A stretch of 62,799 nt of DNA, taken from positions 22,501 to 85,299 of the forward strand of contig ADNK01000247.1 of assembly GCA_000320545.1 (NCBI GenBank). Direction: 5' to 3'. Of the stretch, positions 52,885-62,799 are shown piece after piece (the first letter of the stretch is position 1; each line of letters starts with the position of its first letter). This DNA comes from Bigelowiella natans CCMP2755. Taxonomy: Eukaryota > Cercozoa > Chlorarachniophyceae. Position numbers and translations under genes: made by a program. The notes under the pieces were generated by a model. It was given only the letters and a program-made list of their open reading frames with translations, did not search any database and was not told the DNA's origin.

Positions 52885-53314
52885 TCTGAACTATTCAAAA
52901 TATCCTTCTTGCTTATGATGAACCGCGTTGGAACAGGGTAGCGACGATTGTTGGGAAGATAACAGTGGCAGTAGGAGGGAGGCAACGGTTCTACGCACTA
53001 TATGTATGCAGCACGAAAAAGAGCAAAATAGGGCTGCTAAGAGCACTCACCTGAGAGAGCTTCTGTTCGTCCTGCAACAGTGCTTGCTCATATTCGGAGT
53101 TCTGCTCGCTCACTATCATCCGCCGAGCGCTCTCACTTTTTCGTTTTTCCACAATGTTGTTCCAATTATCCTTAAATGAATATAGGAAGAGATAATAGGA
53201 GGCCAATGGGGGACACATAAAACACCACAGCTCGGATACTGCACCAATAGAAACAGCAGGAGGACCATCGGTCGTGTAGCATATGTATATCATAAATTAC
53301 ACTTGTACAATGGT

Positions 53315-53355
<41 letters not shown>

Positions 53356-54036
53356 ATGAGCGTTTTCCGCCCTCTCTACCTGCGCGAGGAGTGCCCACTG
53401 GAGAAATAAGGAAGAATTTCGAAATAAAGCTTGCGCCTTGGCTACAACCTTCACAACGGAGTGGCTGCTGCTGCTAGCTTTGTGTCCCCTATTCTTGTTC
53501 TTATCGGGGGAAGAAACGACACCGATCACGGCTACGAGCGATTCCGATAACTTCTCTTCACCCATTTCCTGTTGGTGGTGAAAAGATAGGTCATATTATA
53601 ACACTGAGGAGTTGGAGGCCCAGCTGTCTGCTACCTCTCATCAACATCATCACAACACTTACCATTCCATCAGGATTGTCCTCACGCATAATCATCCTCA
53701 TCACCAGCAGCATTTGAGCCGCTACGACAACATGGACGACGATTACTACAACTGCTACTGCTACTATTCCATTTACCTTTGCAAGAAGATATCCCTCCGC
53801 CATGCCTTGATCCCTAAGGCTTCCAGCCCAGCAGACGAAATTCGCCGTTAGATACTGCGCTACTCCGTTTGACCCAAGGATCTCCTCTGAAAAACCCGCG
53901 CTGGCATCAGCGGCGGGGGCATGTAGGTAGACGAAAAGGGCGCGATTCTGCACAAGAGCGATCTCCAAGGCTGTCTGCAACGAGTCTGGCACGAAGGCGG
54001 GACCTAGGGGGGCGATCATAAATTGCACATTTGTGT

Positions 54037-54078
<42 letters not shown>

Positions 54079-54620
54079 ATGTTTTTTCCTCCCTCTCTCT
54101 TCCCCCCCTCGATCTCTCCTTTCTGTATTATCTGCTACTACCTCCACCCCCCGACATCCTCGCAACGAGAGAAGAAAGGAGCGCCTTGGCTTCTTTACTG
54201 GCTTGCTGTGGATTGCTATATTCTCCATTGTACGAGGAAGAGGAGGAAGAGGAAGCGAAGCTCTGATAGCCGCCCTGCTGCCTTCGAATGTTGTTATTGC
54301 GGCCTCTGGCATCCTACTCAATTTCCAAATTACATGTATTTGTCTTAAAGTGCAGGCGTGAAACATGTGTGGAAGGTGCAAACATGGAGATATGTGTAGA
54401 TGTATGAATCTAGTGTGTGGGAGAAATGATATGTTGCAAGCTGAGTAAGTGTGTCTCAACTATGATAACTGAAAGCAGCACCTGGCGTCGACGTCTAGGG
54501 GAAGATTTTCCTTCTTGATTTGGGGTGAATTGCTGCTCACGTTTTCGTCGCTCCCGTTCCCGTCTTTTTGTTTGCTCGTTCCGGCGCTGTTCAGGATCTG
54601 GACGAGCAGCAGCACGTCAT
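52151..54620 (-). CDS. FAF-type protein with UAS and UBX domains
   Basis: Exons in phase: 54482 to about 54620 (5' border uncertain), 54142..54313, 53777..54003, 53663..53680, 53449..53568, 53380..53397, 53051..53170, 52539..52760, 52346..52426, 52234..52286 and 52151..52190 (stop). The thioredoxin-like UAS domain starts GPAFVPDSLQTALEIALVQ then RALFVYLHAP, with YLTANFVCWAGSLRDQGMAE. A coiled coil follows (SEYEQALLQDEQKLSQEHEE). The UBX domain has ANIRFLFPDGTTRVSRRFDV, VMFQFIESHL and the FPR turn (VTRFPRKVLPRLPNATLR), which binds Cdc48/p97. FAF2/Ubxd8-like proteins recruit p97 to ER membranes or lipid droplets; FAF1 is soluble. An N-terminal UBA domain and a hairpin anchor were not found, so subtype is open. 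Two exons are only 18 nt. Confidence 0.82.
53317..53354. repeat. (GT)n microsatellite
   Basis: GT run in an intron of the FAF-type gene. A similar one lies at 54039-54077. Confidence 0.95.
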
Positions 54621-54639
54621 CTATCATTCACAATGCATG

Positions 54640-54677
<38 letters not shown>

Positions 54678-55985
54678 CATCTATTCTGAGTCATCATCTA
54701 TCGTTTGTGGCAGACAAAGAGATCAACAACCTACGCCTGTCCATGCCCTGTATGTCAGATATACCACCACAGCTCCACTGGCTAGGTACCAACCGTAATC
54801 CTGAGGGAGGAAAGGGGTAGAATGAAGGAAGCAAAGTTTCTCTGGTTCATGTGACGCCTGGACGATGCATGGCCAATTTGGACCACGTTCCGCCCTCCTC
54901 ACCACCCCATCTCACATGCGCAAGCGAGAAGAAATAAGATCACTTGAATGGAGCAACGTCGAAGAATTCAGCAGAAGCTAAAAGACGACGAACCTTCAGG
55001 AGAAACATGGAGAGCCCGCTCATGTTGCCCCTTCCGTCTCGCTCCTCGCTGACTAAAAGGAATCTGGAATGGTATGTGGCTTCTATTCAGATGTTTTCGG
55101 TTGATATTTCGATCTTATTGGGAGCCAGTCGATCTTCCGATTTTGCAAAGCTGAGAAAGAAACTTCATTCTACATTCTCAGAAAAATATCAGATATTTGA
55201 GCATTGAAAATTGTACTGAATTTAAAGAGAGATTCCTACCCGGGAATCTAGTGTGCTACATGCAGATCGCGACAGGCATGTGATCACTGGCGCGCGTGCT
55301 GCACTTGCACATTTCTTTTGTTTATTTTTCATTCTTCTTCTTTTCAATGCAAGCTCCCAGCGACCAATTGACAGCGACGATGGATTCAAATGAGTAACGG
55401 GATCCGTGCTCCATTCACAGCGAACAATGCGTGTGTGCACTCGACGAGCAGGTGGATTTGTCTGGCTGCACATCATCATTGGATGAGATGTGCCAAGATG
55501 CAGCCGCAGTGGTGCACTCCACGTTTGGCTAAACATGCATTTCTTTCCTCACCATTGCGTTTCGGCGCCCACAGTGACATGATCACTACGATCTTGCATG
55601 TTGCATTGCAAGATCTCTGCTAGCAAAATGTGGTTCATTTGCGTTGTGCACAAATGACAGCCATGCTAGCAATTAAAACCCAGCTATGCAGCTAGCCAGT
55701 TGAAGATCAATGCTCAAACAGTGTGAAAAACCATTGCACAGTCGCATTGAGTGTATCTAGGTAGCGAGTAACTTGTATTAAAAGACACAACATTGCTGGT
55801 AAGTTTCTACGACCGCTTTGTTCACTTGCATCGCGCGCAGGCCGGCAAGCAAAGCGATGCTAGGCTGGGAATCGACAGCTTATGAAATGAAACGTAACGC
55901 GGTAATGCTGTTGCACACCAGACATATTTCATCTCATAGAGTAGGTGCATACATAAGAACACAATCACAGAAGTGACATGGGACG
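54621..55985. other. Intergenic or 5' part of the FAF-type gene
   Basis: A (CT)n run at about 54641-54674. Frames at 54720-55200 might hide a first exon of the FAF-type gene (UBA domain expected), but none is convincing. The part at 55250-55900 shares the palindrome-rich style of 36.0-37.2 kb (GAAAAACCATTGC occurs in both). Confidence 0.45.
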
Positions 55986-57823
55986 CTAATAAGTGGAGAA
56001 TTCAGTTGTGTTTTTCCTCCCCACGTAGCGACACAATCTGCGCATGCCTTCCTCAACATCGGATATTTCGGAAGCCAGCGACACGCGTACGTAGCCACGC
56101 GCTACATCCCCAAACGCCGAGCCTGGTGACACTGCAACGCCTTGATCGACTAACAGTTTCTTACAAAACTCTAAGTCGTCGGCTTCAGCGGGGCAAGCCT
56201 TCACAAGGATGTAGAACGCGCCCTACAACGAAGAGCATTACAAATAATATATGATTAATTGCGGAACCATTATCATCTTCCAGGTATCAATAATGTGTGT
56301 GCAATGCGGATGTGCAAAAAATATTGCAAACAATGGTATCTTCTCTCCACCTGTGTATTCCTATTTTTTCTTCTTACAATAATGACTAGTCTACTGCTGC
56401 CTACCGCTGGTGTGTATGCGTACAAACCGAACTCCCTGAGCACAGCCACGGCCACATCTCTCCGCTTGCGGTATTCATGAGCCATCTTCACGGATGCAGC
56501 CTGAGAGGCCGGGTCGCTTAGCGCTGCTAGTGCACCAGCCTGTGCAAACGGCACGCCACAGCTGACAGAAGCCTCAAGGACCTTCGGCATCGCATCGGCC
56601 AGGGCACGATTCGGTGTGACAATCCAGCCCACACGGAACCCCGTCATTGCGTACGCCTTGGAGACTCCATCGACGACAACTACACGCGATTTGTCTAGGA
56701 AGGGGACTTGTAACAGGCTTGCGGATCGTTTCTGATGGCGGTGACGATGTTGCGGGCTGCCTTCTGAGAGCGCGCCTTCTCCTTCAACTTCATCACGATC
56801 GTTGCTATCAACATCAATATCATCGTGGAGGACACGGGAATAGATTTCATCACTAATGATAACCAGGTTGCGTTCGTGGGCAATTGCCGCCAAGGCCTCC
56901 AGTTCTGATTTGGTCAGAACCGATCCCGTAGGATTCGAGGGTGAGCAGATGAGCAAAACCTTAGTCTTGGGAGAGCATAGCGATGCGACCTTTTGAGGGT
57001 CAGGCTTCCAGCCCTGCGCTTGTTCCAATGGATATTTCACTACAGTGGCTCCTTCAAGCTGAACCATCATCTCGTAGTTGCTCCAGGCTGAATTTGAGGT
57101 AAATATGAGCAATGTAGATCAGTGAGAGGGAGGAGGATGGACTGTATCAAGGATATCATCGTCAGAATTTTTACAGTGTCATAATTTCACAATCCCATTA
57201 CCCGGATCAGGAATTAGAACTTCATCTCCGGGCTCAAGGATTGCCTTTAGGGCTGATGAGATAGCCCCCACGGCACCATGACATACGACAACGTTTTCAG
57301 GTCCGATGTCCTCCGCTATAATGTCTGCAGCAAATTCCCTAGTTGAATCTGCTATAGCCTCACGTAACCTCAGAAGACCAGAGTTTGAAATATACGCCTG
57401 GTATGTAGGATCTCTGAGCGCGGCGCTCGTGGCGGACAAGACCGGCTCTGGCGCGGGGAAGTCGGGTTGGCCAACTTCAAGATGGAGGATTCGCCGTGAT
57501 TCCGTCTTCTCTTTCTTGTCTTGCTCTTTGGCGTCTGAGACATCGTCTCTTCCATTTTCTCTCTCCAGTTTATGCGCGAGCTCCCAGATAACCCGAATCC
57601 CACTCTGCTTTACTTGCGCAAGCTTGGGCGACGGAACGCTGAAGGACGTCGCCTCAGTGCTCAATCTGGCGGGCCACAGGGGTGAGAGCGATGGAGAAGC
57701 GCAGCGAGCAATCGCTGCTGCTCGGCCAAGTTGAGTACTCCCAAAAGCAGCAGCGAGGCTGATGCTCCTCTTCGACGGGTTTTGAAGCACCGTCAGCATT
57801 CTGCTTCCCAGGACCGACCTCAT
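55986..57823 (-). CDS. Class I/II PLP-dependent aminotransferase, probably mitochondrial
   Basis: Three exons in phase: 57202..57823, 56405..57087 and 55986..56222 (stop), 513 residues. The first 60 residues (RSVLGSRMLTVLQNPSKRSI and on) are basic, hydroxylated and acid-poor, as in mitochondrial presequences. The start at 57823 was chosen because it begins this leader, though an in-frame Met exists at 57871. The fold-type I core shows HLEVGQPDFPAPEPV, YQAYISNSGLLRLREAIADS, VVCHGAVGAISSALKAI, IPDPAWSNYEMMV (split by intron 1), CSPSNPTGSVL, ISDEIYSRVL, then the PLP lysine in SKAYAMTGFRVGW and GYVRVSLA near the end. This pattern fits bacterial-type aspartate/alanine transaminases; the substrate is not settled. 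A 40-residue acidic/His insertion follows ISDEIYSRVL. Confidence 0.9.
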
Positions 57824-58537
57824 GACACCATTTGGGAGGTAGAGATTGATGTAGAAGGGTCCAATTACCATACGAGCGACAACGTAAATTCAAACATTTT
57901 GTCTTACTTGGCGAGAAATGATGACGACCTCTTCGTTTTCTCTAGCGACATGATCCATTGCTTGACGCTAAGGTAAAAAACGCTGTGTTTGATCGCAACC
58001 AATGTGATCCCCCGGTATGGTGGGATTTGCGTGCCATCTTGATTTTTGAATTTTTGAAACTTCGGCAAACTTTGGAGTTGACAGTCTGCACTTCTGGTCT
58101 ATTTGCACGCTGAGAATATCGTAGAGAGAGGTCAAGTAAGCACATACTGACCGCCGATTACGAGACAAAAAGCGACGGAGAAGAAGGAAGAAAAACGATC
58201 TGGATATTGGTTTATATCTTGAAAAATTCCCCAATATTACATTTTAGACGGGCGACGAGACTCAGTCGATCGGGTGACGGGCTTGGAGGCAGGGCTTGAA
58301 AGGGTAAGGGGTGTCAGCGATGCATCTCGAACGAATGTTTTCCTTTTTGTCTCGAAGGACAATCTTTTTCAATTTGATAACTTTAGAGAAGGAGAGAATG
58401 GTGTTGTCCGGCCCTGCATCTTATGCGATTGTAAATATTCAGTGTGCGTGTTTGTGCGTGTGTGTGTGTGTGTGTGTGTGTTTATGTTCGTGTTTCACTA
58501 ACCTTCTTGACAGTCCGACGCGGAACCTTAGAGAACA
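57824..58537. promoter_or_regulatory. Divergent promoter region, aminotransferase and ferlin
   Basis: About 710 bp between start codons transcribed apart. It contains a (GT)n run at about 58455-58482. No coding exon or defined motif recognised. Confidence 0.4.
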
Positions 58538-58630
58538 ATGATCGAGCGAACTCCGCATCAGATCTTCGTCCGGGTTTCTCCATTACACGCAATTTGGCAT
58601 TTCCCACCATTCATGACCACCACAGCAACC

Positions 58631-58664
<34 letters not shown>

Positions 58665-59699
58665 CATCGTGATCGTAGTAACCGTCGTTGCTGTTGTCGT
58701 GATTATTAAAACAATGATCACCCTTCATTCATCATTGATGCCGTTCCGTTTAGGTTATTGAAGCCCGGTCGGTGAAAGGAATTAACAACAGCCACATGTC
58801 GAACCCCCACTGCGTCGTCGCTTTGCAACCCACCACCCAGGTAGTAGTAGTAGTAGTAGTAGTAGTCCAAATACAGATTGGGAGCTGAAAAAAGCGAGCA
58901 TATTTCATCTCCTTTTCACGCGTGGTACCGCGGATGATAGATAAGAGCGATGAGAACAATGAAGACAAAATTGTTGGAATAAACAACCTTTTAACCTGAA
59001 TCCAGGTATCTCGCATGACGAAAACACAGGTCGGTAGCACCATCAATACAGCCATATAGAGTAGACCTCACATCGTCTAATGCCCCGCAAAAAACGGTGT
59101 TTGTATTGTCCTTGCATTGTCGTCGCTTCAATCCCTTTTGAATTCCTCCTTCCATCCCCATGGCTAGAGTGCCACCGTCAACTGCGTCTGGAACGAGACG
59201 TTTGTGTTTGAGGACATCTTCTTGTCCAAAGGTACTGCTACCCCTCTTAAGTGCATAATGATAAATGATGGATGATGATGATAAGATAATGATGATGATA
59301 GTGATGGTGGTGCATTAATTTCAATCTATACGTCTCTCACCGACTCTTCTTTCTCCCCCCTCCCCTCGATATATCATTCATCAGAGGAGTTCGCGGCTGA
59401 GAAAATCGGCTTGAATATATACAGCCGAAACTTCTTTGTTGTCAATACGTTAGTAGGTCAGTGAATGGCAGGGTGCATGTAGAAGAGCAAGGGGAGAGAA
59501 GAGGAGGAGAGAAAAGGAGAGAGGACTGCGATACAACTCCTCCTTACCATTTCCTAGAACAAAGATTGAACCTCTCATCATTATTAGCACCACCACCACG
59601 ATTCCTTGCTGTGACTACAAATAAGGAGTTCCCTTACCACTACTGCTACTACCACCACCAACGCTACAACCACGACTGCGAGGATATCAATAACGACGA

Positions 59700-59735
<36 letters not shown>

Positions 59736-60351
59736 AGGATGCTGTGAGTTTTCCCTGCAAAACGTCTATCGGCAGACGAACCATGAGTACTACAGAAAAT
59801 GGGTAAGAAGGAAAAGAAGATTGATGGATAGCGACCACATTTTTTCGTCGGGCCAGAGGAATTACTCACATGAATGTGGTGAGAGGTTGGGAGAGGGAGG
59901 GAGAGGGAGAGAGAGAGAGTTGTAGAAAGGCTATGTTCCGCAAACCTCTCTGCATCATCATCACCAGCATCATCATCATCATCATCATCATCATCATTTA
60001 TTTTCTTCTTGTGCTTGTCGTGGTGTTCTTCTTCTGGCAGGTGCCAATCGTACACCCTGACTACCCTGAAGTCGATACTGGTTTGTTGCGCTAAATACAT
60101 GCATTCTCACGTATTCTTCTCACGAACATGCAATCGTTCCAACTACTGCGTGGCAGTGTATCTTAGTGTGTGTGTGTGTGTGTGTACGTTACTTGCTAGG
60201 ATGGCTTCTCGTGAGCGTGTTTGTGCTTAAACCTGGGGATCGAACGCCATTGTACAAACAGCCCTTGATGATGACGACGATGATGATGATGAATGATGAT
60301 GATGACGACGAAGACATACATTTTACATGTAACACAATTTATTTCTAAATA

Positions 60352-60397
<46 letters not shown>

Positions 60398-60914
60398 CAT
60401 AATGTCTACGTTATAGTATGACGCACGCACACACACATACACACGCACACACACACGAATATTGTCGTCGTATCTATCTCTCACACACACACACACACGA
60501 ATATTGTCGTCGTATCTATCTTTTCCCAGCCACGATGTGGAAGCAGCGGGTTTTGCGAACACAAGTAATACCCCACCAATCAAAATTAAATAACAAAATT
60601 CCTAATATACTTCCGCAACACTTAGATATATATTCTCCCCTCCCTCCCCTCCCTTTAATCGTTTGTTTCGGTGATTTCACGGCGTATTAAGAGCACACAT
60701 ATACGCATATGCGCACACCAGTCATTGACGTATTTATCCCGGCTTTCGAGGGACACGTACATATGAGCTGATGATCTAACGATGAAACGGGCTACTACTA
60801 CTACTACTACTCTTCTTGCAGAAATTCTTAAAGAGCCGCAGAGTTACGATAAGAAGGTCTCAATTCTAAACGGTATGATGAATTTCATCATTTGTTTTAG
60901 TTGAGAAAACATAT

Positions 60915-60946
<32 letters not shown>

Positions 60947-61246
60947 TGCTACTCTTCTCCGTCCTCCATCCCCCCCCCCCCCCGTAACCATCCTCCCCAG
61001 TATTCGTCTACCGAGCCGAGGATTTGCTGCATAGGTGATGGCAAAACTACAACTAATTACGATTAATACAGGCCTTCGTTGCATGATGAATGACAAACCA
61101 TCCACAGGTCAAGTAGGCACATCCAACCGTTTGTGTCGGTGCGATTTCACGGCGTATCGATCCAAACCAAACCGCTGCAAAGCAGGTTCATTCAATTATG
61201 CTAATACAACACCCCGCACGGAAGCTTGCAGTTATTACATTTATAT

Positions 61247-61289
<43 letters not shown>

Positions 61290-61624
61290 ATCTCTGCATA
61301 AATAACCTCCCCATGTGCCTATCTATTTTGTACCATTTTTAAGCGCTTTTTCCCGTGTAAATAGTTGTAGATTAGAGACTCAAAATAATACAGGGGAATT
61401 TACAAATCGGCTTCTAGTTTGCGTATACTCCTTTCCGTATCCCCCCCCTTTCCCCCTCAATATGCACGTTTTCCGACGTGGAGCATCATGTCGGTGTTGT
61501 TGCTGATGCTGCTGTCTTCTCTACACAGAAATCCTGTGATAAATACCAAGATCGAAATACCGGTAGAGATTGTAGATTGTAATGGTTTTCGTATGGAGAA
61601 TGAAGTGGCATTTGGTGCACGCAC

Positions 61625-61678
<54 letters not shown>

Positions 61679-62060
61679 ATGTGTGTGTGTTTGTGTGAGG
61701 TTCAGTAAATTTTGATATTCTTTTATTCGATGCCAAACCCTGCTCTCCTTTCTCCTTCGTTATCTTCACTTCCTCTTCCCCTCCTCCTCCTCCTCCTCTT
61801 CTTCTTCTTCTTCTTCTTCTTCTTCTTCTGTCCTAAATCATTAGTTTCAACGGCCTATCACAAGCGATGCGGTGGAAGTGCAGGTTCATTATGCAAGCCC
61901 CACGAAATTAGTATCTATGATATATAAACCTGCAAAAAGCATGCATATGTGATTTGGCTCGATGCTGTTTGTGTGTGTGTGCGTGTGTGTTTGTGTGTGT
62001 GTGTGTGCGCGCGCGAGTGTGTAGGTATTACCTAAATATATAGTAGCGATGCATGTTGTC

Positions 62061-62103
<43 letters not shown>

Positions 62104-62430
62104 CGTCTCATCATTCTTGCTTTGTTGGTCTAACACAAACACAACAACCACCAACTCCGCCTCTACACTGCAGCTCTGGGACTACGTTTACGGCCTTCCA
62201 GATGTACTAATAGGGTCAATCATCATCAACTATCATGAGCAGAGGTGGTGCTACTGTTGTTGTCGCTGCTGCTACTATGCTTACGACTGAATGAACGTGT
62301 CGTGTTTCATTGATGTGTTGTTCGTGGTATTATCGTATTAACGTAGTGTTTCTTGTGCGTTTGTTACTTGAAGACTTGACTACTCTCCATGGGGACCATC
62401 CTGGAATCCCTTATATCGGGTACTCATTAT

Positions 62431-62494
<64 letters not shown>

Positions 62495-62630
62495 ATCAGG
62501 TACGTCGGTCGCTTACTCGTCCGCATAAGCGTCCAGCAGAACATAGAGGTGATAGGCGGCTTGTACGATAATGAATAGATATCATCATCATCATCATCAT
62601 CATCGTCATAACGCCTCTTACTACCACCCT

Positions 62631-62665
<35 letters not shown>

Positions 62666-62799
62666 TATCGGTGGTCGCAAACAAATCAGGATTTCGGTGT
62701 CTCGGTGCCACGTGCAATACCTTGTCGGCCGTACATGCCTGAGAAAAAACGCTGTCGCTACATCGCTCGCCTCACACTGCACTCGGCATCTGAGATCCC
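58538..62799 (+). CDS. Ferlin-like multi-C2 protein, N-terminal part, runs off the window
   Basis: Exons: 58538..58573 (Met), 58754..58840, 59006..59029, 59168..59231, 59385..59456, 59738..59802, 60041..60080, 60200..about 60251, 60822..60872, 61001..61034, 61108..61185, 61529..61604, 62174..62244, 62500..62548 and 62744 onward. The N-terminus HQIFVRVIEARSVKGI with NPHCVVALQ is a ferlin C2A. CVWNETFVFEDIF, CEFSLQNVYRQTNHEYYRKW and VFVLKPGDRTPLY follow. Then VFVYRAEDLLHR, FVSVRFHGVSIQTK, LWDYVYGLPDVLIGSIIINY, YVGRLLVRISVQQN and ARLTLHSASEIP match the order of ferlin C2B-FerI-type features. Ferlins are tail-anchored Ca2+-dependent membrane-fusion proteins of vesicles and flagellated cells. All but one junction keeps phase; the link from 60251 to 60822 does not, and an exon there may be missed. 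The C-terminal C2 domains and anchor lie outside. Confidence 0.85.
59702..59731. repeat. (AT)n microsatellite next to a 3' splice site
   Basis: A pure AT run ends six bases before the acceptor AG at 59736-59737 of the ferlin gene, replacing the usual pyrimidine tract. Similar AT runs lie at 60357-60392, 61253-61283 and 62463-62491, the last also ending close to an acceptor (62499). Confidence 0.9.
61628..61678. repeat. (CT)n microsatellite
   Basis: CT run in a ferlin intron, followed by a short GT run. Another CT run lies at 62061-62099. Confidence 0.95.
62432..62491. repeat. (AC)n(AT)n compound microsatellite
   Basis: An AC run passing directly into an AT run, just upstream of the ferlin exon at 62500. 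Confidence 0.95.

Noticed and set aside
60418-60530. Spaced repeat ACGAATATTGTCGTCGTATCTATCT that looks like a two-repeat array
   Set aside because: Only two copies with (AC)n between; it is a local duplication of microsatellite-flanking DNA, not a CRISPR or mobile element.

Overview
This window is nuclear DNA of an intron-rich protist. Genes are split into short exons, some of only 15-20 nt, by GT-AG introns of mostly 60-350 nt. Microsatellites are very dense, and there are no operons or ribosome binding sites. A metallophosphoesterase of cyanobacterial/plastid type with a long hydrophobic-plus-basic leader suggests a photosynthetic organism, possibly with a complex plastid. A tunnel-fold (Cet1-type) RNA triphosphatase, a ferlin, a FERRY4/C12orf4 homologue and NHL-repeat membrane proteins exclude land plants. 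I cannot name the species. All exon structures were built by eye from splice signals and reading-frame continuity; the chained coordinates keep phase across every junction unless I say otherwise.

Layout. 0-4.6 kb: a probable TFIIF-alpha gene (minus strand, runs off the left edge) and an unrecognised minus-strand gene. 4.7-6.5 kb: a two-exon Nudix hydrolase and a small unknown gene, both plus. 6.4-10.4 kb: a 14-exon Cet1-type mRNA 5'-triphosphatase (minus), divergent from the 10-exon metallophosphoesterase at 11.3-13.9 kb (plus). 14.7-19.8 kb: a FERRY4-like gene (minus). 20.1-21.1 kb: an intronless ankyrin-like gene. 21.6-29.8 kb: a very exon-rich CLU-domain gene (minus), divergent from an NHL-repeat multi-pass membrane protein gene (30.5-36.0 kb, plus). 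The last three lie in AT-richer DNA almost free of microsatellites. 37.8-39.6 kb: a bisphosphate nucleotidase (plus), convergent with a PHD+ARID gene (40.8-42.6 kb, minus). 44.6-47.5 kb: a CS-domain protein (plus). 48.9-50.6 kb: an unrecognised minus gene with three tRNA or tRNA-like units beside it. 52.2-54.6 kb: a UAS/UBX (FAF-type) protein (minus). 56.0-57.8 kb: a probably mitochondrial class I aminotransferase (minus), divergent from a ferlin (58.5 kb to the right edge, plus).

The genes are unrelated housekeeping genes: transcription and capping, chromatin, membrane traffic, protein quality control, and sulfur/amino-acid metabolism. I see no coherent pathway, defence island, mobile element or viral segment. 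The most unusual items are the tRNA cluster, the duplicated 3' splice site and apparent AT-AG intron in the triphosphatase gene, the extra exon in that enzyme, and the compositional island at 19.8-36 kb.
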